Below are positions 59,619 to 64,000 of a stretch of 64,000 nucleotides of DNA, one piece after another. Source of the stretch: an uncultured Mycobacterium sp. (GTDB lineage: Bacteria > Actinomycetota > Actinomycetes > Mycobacteriales > Mycobacteriaceae); contig FLQS01000010.1 in assembly GCA_900078375.1 (NCBI GenBank), positions 62,001 through 126,000 on the forward strand, written 5' to 3'. Positions within the stretch are counted from its first letter, which is position 1, and every line of letters starts with the position of its first letter. A program made the position numbers and the translations under genes. The notes beneath the pieces were generated by a model. It ran no database searches. It was not told the DNA's origin and saw nothing but the letters and a program-made list of their open reading frames with translations.

Positions 59619-60655
59619 CCAGTGGCCTGCTTGTAGATCTTCGTAATGGAGCCATTGTCCTTGTCGAACAGCGCCGGATCCACCGTGCTCCAGCCGCCGA
59701 GGTCGGCGATGGTCCACAGCTTCTGCGGGGTCGGGAAGTCGGTAGCAAAGTCAGTCGCCACAGCGGGATCAACCGGACGGAATCCAGCCTGGGCCCAGAT
59801 CTTTTGTCCCTCGGGGGTGAACAGGTAGTTGTTCAGCGCGGTCGCCTTGTCGACGTGAGCGCTGGTGGTCACCACCGCCACCGGGTTCTCGATCTTGAAC
59901 GTCTGCGGCGGGTTGATGTGCTCAACCGGCTTGCCCTGCCGCTCGGTGTTGATGGCTTCGTTCTCGTAGCTGATCAGAACGTCACCGGTGCCCTGCAGGA
60001 ACACGTCGGTAGCCTCCCGGCCCGAGCCCGGGCGGGTCTTGACGTGCTCGGTCACCAGCTTGTTGACATAGTCAAGGCCGGCCTGCGCGTCCTGGCCGCC
60101 GTTGCTCTTAGCGGCGTAGGGCGCCAACAGGTTCCACTTGGCCGAGCCGGAGCTCAGCGGGCTCGGGGTGACAACCTCAATGCCCGGCTGCAGCAGATCG
60201 TCCCAGTCCTTGATGTTCTTCGGGTTGCCCTTCCGGACGACCAGCGATACGACCGAGCCGAACGGGATGCCCTTGGTCGTGGACTTGTTCCAATCCGCCG
60301 AGACCTTGTTCGCCTTCACCAGGCGGGTGACATCCGGCTCGACCGAGAAGTTGACGATGTCGGCCGGCTTGCCGTCGACCACGCCGCGGGACTGGTCACC
60401 CGAGGCGCCGTAAGACGTCGTCACTGCCACGCCCTTGCCTTCCGGGGTAGCGGCGAACGCCGGGATGATCTTGCTCCAGCCGGGCTCCGGCACCGCGTAG
60501 GCGACAAGAGTCAGGGTGGTGTCAGCCTTGGGCTGGTTGCCGCCGCCTGCGACATCGCTCGAACCGCCGCCGCCACAGGCGGCGAGCACCGTTGCGGTCG
60601 TCGCGAGCGCGACTGCTGTGCTCCACCGTCGAACAGGGACATGAATCTTGGGCAT
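59615..60655 (-). CDS. subI: sulfate-binding lipoprotein
   Basis: 346 residues. Lipobox VLAACGGGGSS after a signal peptide (RRWSTAVALATTATVLAAC). LTLVAYAVPEPGWSKIIPAF, SYGASGDQSRGVVDGKPADI, FGSVVSLVVRKGNPKNIKDW and GTGDVLISYENEAI match the Sbp/CysP sulfate-binding family. First gene of the import operon; RBS AGAAAGG. Preceded by a cysteine-ending leaderless ORF. Confidence 0.95.
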   Translation of the reverse strand: MPKIHVPVRRWSTAVALATTATVLAACGGGGSSDVAGGGNQPKADTTLTLVAYAVPEPGWSKIIPAFAATPEGKGVAVTTSYGASGDQSRGVVDGKPADIVNFSVEPDVTRLVKANKVSADWNKSTTKGIPFGSVVSLVVRKGNPKNIKDWDDLLQPGIEVVTPSPLSSGSAKWNLLAPYAAKSNGGQDAQAGLDYVNKLVTEHVKTRPGSGREATDVFLQGTGDVLISYENEAINTERQGKPVEHINPPQTFKIENPVAVVTTSAHVDKATALNNYLFTPEGQKIWAQAGFRPVDPAVATDFATDFPTPQKLWTIADLGGWSTVDPALFDKDNGSITKIYKQATG

Positions 60656-60773
60656 TGCTGGCCTTTCTCATTGCGGGTTAGGGGAATCGAGCCCCGTCGC
60701 AACGGAATGGCGATGTTTGACAACGAATGCCAACGACCATCACCGACACCAGACCGCGGACGGGTAAAGGGTG

Positions 60774-60866
60774 TCAGCGACAACAAGCAACGTCAGCAAC
60801 GGCCAGCGCACCGACGGCAATAAGGGCCAAGATATGGCCCTCGCCGTAACCGGTCGCCGAATGCAT
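60774..60866 (-). CDS. leaderless upstream ORF ending in Cys-Cys-Arg before subI
   Basis: 30 codons from ATG 60866: MHSATGYGEGHILALIAVGA then LAVADVACCR. TAAGCT at 60879-60874 ends exactly 7 nt before the ATG and fits TANNNT, so the transcript should be leaderless. TGT TGT CGC TGA forms the end. It lies 118 nt before the subI ATG, the same distance and length as the polycysteine ORF before sirA. Between them lies a GGGG-CTCGATT-CCCC hairpin. A cysteine attenuator is inferred. Confidence 0.65.
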   Translation of the reverse strand: MHSATGYGEGHILALIAVGALAVADVACCR

Positions 60867-60873
60867 GGCGCGA

Positions 60874-60879
60874 AGCTTA
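60874..60879 (-). promoter_or_regulatory. -10 box of the subI-cysTWA leader
   Basis: TAAGCT on the minus strand (TANNNT), 7 nt before the uORF ATG. No good -35 match, as is common in mycobacteria. Confidence 0.6.
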
Positions 60880-60910
60880 ACAGAGTTTTTTTCGGTGACC
60901 AGTCGGGGTA

Positions 60911-60997
60911 TCAGCGGTTGATCAGCCACACCACGATGACCAAGATCAGCAGCGCTACCAGGGCCAGCGTTACGCGGGATCGCGGCATCCCGCTCAT
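60911..60997 (-). CDS. single-pass membrane micro-protein, 28 aa
   Basis: ATG 60997 overlaps the preceding TGA (ATGA). MSGMPRSRVTLALVALLILV then IVVWLINR: basic start, one transmembrane helix, basic end. The overlap and sensible topology support it. Function unknown. Confidence 0.55.
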   Translation of the reverse strand: MSGMPRSRVTLALVALLILVIVVWLINR

Positions 60998-61188
60998 CGG
61001 AGCCGCCGGTCAGCGGGGCCCACGCGGCGCAACACCCGGATGCCGTTGCCGAGGATCACGTCGATAACCATTGCGATGACGTAGGCGAGCAATAAAACCA
61101 CGGGCATCACGATGATCGTCTGGAGAACGAAACTGAGGCCGGACAACCACAGTTCGACGCCGTCCCACCAACTCAACAGCCCCTGCAC
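60994..61188 (-). CDS. small membrane protein, Rv2401A-like, 64 aa
   Basis: GTG 61188 preferred, since longer frames only add low-quality sequence. VQGLLSWWDGVELWLSGLSF then VLQTIIVMPVVLLLAYVIAM and VIDVILGNGIRVLRRVGP: an amphipathic start and one long hydrophobic helix. M. tuberculosis has a small membrane ORF at this point. Function unknown. Confidence 0.6.
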   Translation of the reverse strand: MQGLLSWWDGVELWLSGLSFVLQTIIVMPVVLLLAYVIAMVIDVILGNGIRVLRRVGPADRRLR

Positions 61189-61298
61189 GCCACCAGCGTA
61201 TGCCGCGCCCGTGACCGCCTTGTCACCGGCGGTAACAGCAAAGGCACGGATCGGTGCATAAGTGGACGCCGAGCGGCCCTGCGGTCGATGATGTCTCA

Positions 61299-63314
61299 AT
61301 GGTTCTGCAAGCCCAGCCAAGCGGCGCGGACACTAGAGACGTGGCCATCGACTCAGCCCCGCCGCCGCTGTCCGCAACCGCCCCGGTGCCGTACGCCTCG
61401 CCCGCCGCGCTGCGCAACCCGTTCCCGCCGATCGCCGACTACGCCTTCCTATCCGACTGCGAGAACACCTGCCTGATCTCGTCGGCCGGCGCGCTGGAAT
61501 GGTTGTGCGTTCCTCGGCCGGACTCCCCCAGCGTTTTCGGGGCGATCCTGGACCGCGGTGCCGGGCATTTCCGGCTAGGGCCGTACGGCGTGTCGGTGCC
61601 GGCCGCCCGCCGCTACCTTCCCGGCAGCCTCATTCTGGAGACCACCTGGCAGACCCACACCGGCTGGCTGATCGTGCGGGATGCCCTGGTCATGGGGCCG
61701 TGGCACGATATCGACACCCGATCCAGGACACATCGGCGCACGCCGATGGACTGGGACGCCGAGCACATCCTGCTGCGCACCGTGCGCTGTGTGAGTGGGA
61801 CGGTGGAGCTGGTGATGAACTGCGAACCATCCTTCGACTACGCGCGGGTCAACGCCGGCTGGGAGTACTCGGCCAATGCCTACGGCGAAGCGATCGCGCG
61901 GGCCAAGAAGGATCCCGATGCCCATCCCACGCTGCGTCTGACGACCAATCTGCGGATCGGGCTGGAGGGCCGGGAAGCACGCGCCCGCACCCGGCTCAAA
62001 GAGGGCGACAACGTCTTCGTCGCCCTGTCGTGGTCGAAGCACCCGTCGCCGCAAACCTACGAAGAAGCCGCCGACAAGATGTGGCAGACCAGCGAGGCGT
62101 GGCGGCAGTGGATCAACATCGGCGACTTCCCCGACCATCCGTGGCGTTCCTACCTGCAGCGCAGCGCGCTCACGCTCAAGGGCCTGACGTATTCGCCGAC
62201 CGGCGCCCTGCTGGCCGCCAGCACCACCTCGCTGCCCGAGACACCGCAGGGCGAACGTAACTGGGACTACCGCTATGCCTGGGTGCGTGACTCGACGTTC
62301 GCGTTGTGGGGTCTCTACACGCTGGGCCTGGACCGCGAGGCCGACGACTTCTTCTCCTTCATCGCCGATGTGTCCGGCGCCAACAACGGTGAACGGCATC
62401 CGCTTCAGGTGATGTATGCCGTCGGCGGGGAACGCGAGCTGGCCGAGGAAGAACTCAACCACTTGTCCGGCTACGACAACGCCCGGCCGGTGCGCATCGG
62501 CAACGGCGCCTACAACCAGATGCAGCACGACATCTGGGGCACCATGCTCGACTCGGTGTACCTGCACGCCAAGTCCCGCGAGCAGATCTCCGATCAGTTG
62601 TGGCCGGTGCTCAAGGAGCAGGTCGAAGAGGCGATCAAGCATTGGCGGGAACCCGACCGCGGCATCTGGGAGGTTCGCGGCGAGCCGCAGCACTTCACCT
62701 CCTCGAAGGTCATGTGCTGGGTCGCGCTGGATCGCGGTTCCAAGCTGGCCGAGCTGGTCGGCGAGAAGAGCTACGCCCAGCAGTGGCGGGCGATCGCCGA
62801 GGAGATCAAGGCCGACATCCTGGCGCACGGCGTGGATAAGCGCGGCGTGCTCACCCAACGCTACGGCGACGACGCGCTGGACGCGTCGCTGCTGCTGGTG
62901 CCGCTGGTGCGGTTCCTGCCGTCGGACGACCCGCGGGTGCGCGCCACAGTGCTGGCGATCGCCGACGAGCTCACCGAGGACGGATTGGTGCTGCGGTACC
63001 GCGTCCAGGAGACCGACGACGGCCTGTCCGGCGAGGAGGGCAGCTTCACCATCTGCTCATTCTGGCTGGTGTCTGCGCTGGTCGAGATCGGCGAGGTCAG
63101 CCGGGCCCGGCATCTGTGTGAGCGGCTGCTGTCCTTCGCCAGCCCGCTGCACCTCTACGCCGAGGAGATCGAACCGCGCACCGGCCGGCATCTGGGCAAC
63201 TTCCCGCAGGCATTCACCCATCTGGCCCTGATCAACGCCGTGGTGCACGTCATCCGGGCCGAAGAGGAAGCCGACAGCACGGGCGTGTTCCAGCCCGCGA
63301 ACGCGCCGATGTAA
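61299..63314 (+). CDS. trehalase, GH15 family
   Basis: 671 residues from ATG 61299, which matches the start of the characterised M. smegmatis trehalase (MVLQ...). FPPIADYAFLSDCENTCLIS, WLCVPRPDSPSVFGAILDRG, TPQGERNWDYRYAWVRDSTF, GIWEVRGEPQHFTSSKVMCW (first catalytic Glu) and GEEGSFTICSFWLVSALVEI (second). Hydrolyses alpha,alpha-trehalose to glucose; known mycobacterial enzymes need phosphate and magnesium. Equivalent to Rv2402. Confidence 0.95.
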   Translation: MVLQAQPSGADTRDVAIDSAPPPLSATAPVPYASPAALRNPFPPIADYAFLSDCENTCLISSAGALEWLCVPRPDSPSVFGAILDRGAGHFRLGPYGVSVPAARRYLPGSLILETTWQTHTGWLIVRDALVMGPWHDIDTRSRTHRRTPMDWDAEHILLRTVRCVSGTVELVMNCEPSFDYARVNAGWEYSANAYGEAIARAKKDPDAHPTLRLTTNLRIGLEGREARARTRLKEGDNVFVALSWSKHPSPQTYEEAADKMWQTSEAWRQWINIGDFPDHPWRSYLQRSALTLKGLTYSPTGALLAASTTSLPETPQGERNWDYRYAWVRDSTFALWGLYTLGLDREADDFFSFIADVSGANNGERHPLQVMYAVGGERELAEEELNHLSGYDNARPVRIGNGAYNQMQHDIWGTMLDSVYLHAKSREQISDQLWPVLKEQVEEAIKHWREPDRGIWEVRGEPQHFTSSKVMCWVALDRGSKLAELVGEKSYAQQWRAIAEEIKADILAHGVDKRGVLTQRYGDDALDASLLLVPLVRFLPSDDPRVRATVLAIADELTEDGLVLRYRVQETDDGLSGEEGSFTICSFWLVSALVEIGEVSRARHLCERLLSFASPLHLYAEEIEPRTGRHLGNFPQAFTHLALINAVVHVIRAEEEADSTGVFQPANAPM

Positions 63315-63324
63315 CTCGGCGTAG

Positions 63325-63753
63325 CTATCCCAGGCGGTCGGCCACCAACGCGGCCTCGATCCGTTCGAGCAGGGCCTTGGCGGCTGCCGCGTTCTGCAGA
63401 TCGCCGCCCAGGGCGCTCGCCATCTGGTTGGCCCACTGCCGCCGCAGTCGTTTGAGGTTGTCGGCGGCCCGATCGGTCGGAAACAGGTTGATGCCCCTGG
63501 CGTCGTGCGGATCGGCGCGCCGTTCGACGAAGCCGCGGCGCTCCAGTGCCCGCAGCGCGGTGGACAGGTTGCTGCGCTGCAGGCCGGTCGCGCGCGCGAC
63601 ATCGCTGGGCGTGACGCCCGGATGGTGATCGATGTGCCGCATGACGTGGGCTTCCTGTGCGGTCAGCTGGATGACGTGCGTATCGGTCCGCATCCGCAGT
63701 TCGCGCCCGACGCCGAGGATCGCCTCGGCGAGATCGGCGAGCTCACTATCCAT
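63325..63753 (-). CDS. MarR-family regulator
   Basis: 142 residues from ATG 63753. THVIQLTAQEAHVMRHIDHH, PGVTPSDVARATGLQRSNLS then TALRALERRGFVERRADPHD is the winged helix. Divergent from an MFS drug-efflux gene across a palindromic site, so it likely represses that gene and itself. Confidence 0.9.
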   Translation of the reverse strand: MDSELADLAEAILGVGRELRMRTDTHVIQLTAQEAHVMRHIDHHPGVTPSDVARATGLQRSNLSTALRALERRGFVERRADPHDARGINLFPTDRAADNLKRLRRQWANQMASALGGDLQNAAAAKALLERIEAALVADRLG

Positions 63754-63771
63754 GGACAAATCCTACCCCAC

Positions 63772-63805
63772 TAGTTATGATTCAATAGTTATTGTTTGAT
63801 AACTA
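63772..63805. promoter_or_regulatory. MarR-type operator between regulator and efflux gene
   Basis: TAGTTAT occurs at 63772-63778 and 63786-63792, and its inverse ATAACTA at 63799-63805; the last two form a 7+6+7 palindrome. The A/T-rich stretch also contains the likely divergent promoters. Confidence 0.65.
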
Positions 63806-63822
63806 CATGTTGAAGGACGGTC

Positions 63823-64000
63823 ATGACCACCGCAGTGCAGCCCACTCAGCCGGCCGAGCGGCTCCAGCCGCGCGAAGCCGCCATCTCGCCGTGGCTGCTC
63901 GTCGTACTCGCCCTGCTGAGCGCGGTCGCACCGGTGGCCACCGATCTCTACCTGCCGGCGTTCCCCGAGATGACAGCGGAGTTGCAGGCCAGCGCCACCG
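63823..64000 (+). CDS. MFS drug-resistance transporter (Bcr/CflA type), N-terminal part
   Basis: 59 codons to the window edge from ATG 63823, RBS GAAGGACGG. ISPWLLVVLALLSAVAPVAT then DLYLPAFPEMTAELQASA: first helix with the D-x-Y-L-P-A-x-P motif of the Bcr/CflA drug exporters. Probably controlled by the divergent MarR gene. Confidence 0.88.
   Translation, partial: MTTAVQPTQPAERLQPREAAISPWLLVVLALLSAVAPVATDLYLPAFPEMTAELQASAT

Overview
The window is high-GC actinobacterial DNA, almost certainly from a Mycobacterium (Mycolicibacterium-type) chromosome. From about 26.3 kb rightwards, gene content and order follow the stretch I know from M. tuberculosis as Rv2342 to Rv2402: dnaG, dgt, glyS, arsR/zur, uppS, recO, an amidase, era, ybeY, phoH, rsmE, dnaJ2, hrcA, hemW, sirA-cysH-sirB, cysTWA-subI and GH15 trehalase. 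WhiB-type proteins, leaderless upstream ORFs and GTG starts also fit this genus.

Region 1 (1 to about 26.3 kb) is the early half of an integrated prophage that ends in a tRNA-Asn gene. Nearly all its genes lie on the minus strand, so they read from the tRNA leftwards: a divergent immunity switch at 25.6-26.3 kb, a Rha/KilAC-type antirepressor, many small early proteins (WhiB-like proteins, Cys-rich zinc ribbons, a Clp-N-like protein), a recombination and replication block (YqaJ-type exonuclease, C5 DNA methyltransferase, PD-(D/E)XK-like protein, replication-organiser-like protein, RuvC resolvase, HNH and GIY-YIG nucleases), then HNH, small and large terminase and the start of the portal gene, which runs off the left edge. 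Structural genes, lysis genes, the integrase and the second attachment site should lie left of the window. Most neighbouring genes overlap by 4 nt (ATGA or GTGA). Several genes of 24-51 codons are supported mainly by this pattern. The plus-strand gene at 25971-26306 runs into the tRNA and ends inside it, the arrangement expected if integration reshapes the end of the repressor.

Region 2 (26.3-34.8 kb) holds the tRNA, two small mycobacterial proteins, dnaG-dgt, a TPM-domain membrane protein, a MarR-GNAT fusion regulator beside a palindromic operator, and glyS.

Region 3 (34.8-45.5 kb) starts with a decayed IS110-type element inserted between glyS and the metal-sensor pair arsR-zur. It continues with cell-wall, repair and ribosome-maturation genes (uppS, recO, era, ybeY, phoH) and an amidase.

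Region 4 (45.5-53.5 kb) has a P450/SnoaL pair divergent from a GAF-LuxR regulator, then rsmE-dnaJ2-hrcA behind a CIRCE-like element, a histidine-kinase remnant and hemW.

Region 5 (53.5-61.2 kb) is a sulfate assimilation locus. The plus-strand sirA-cysH-sirB operon reduces APS to sulfide and metallates siroheme; the convergent subI-cysTWA operon imports sulfate. Each operon is preceded by a 30-codon leaderless upstream ORF that ends in cysteine codons. The one before sirA matches the known mycobacterial cysteine attenuator type and is followed by a hairpin that would cover the sirA ribosome binding site. The one before subI appears to be a second, less obvious member.

Region 6 (61.2-64 kb) has two small membrane proteins, trehalase, a MarR regulator and the start of a divergent drug-efflux MFS gene, with a MarR-type operator between the last two.
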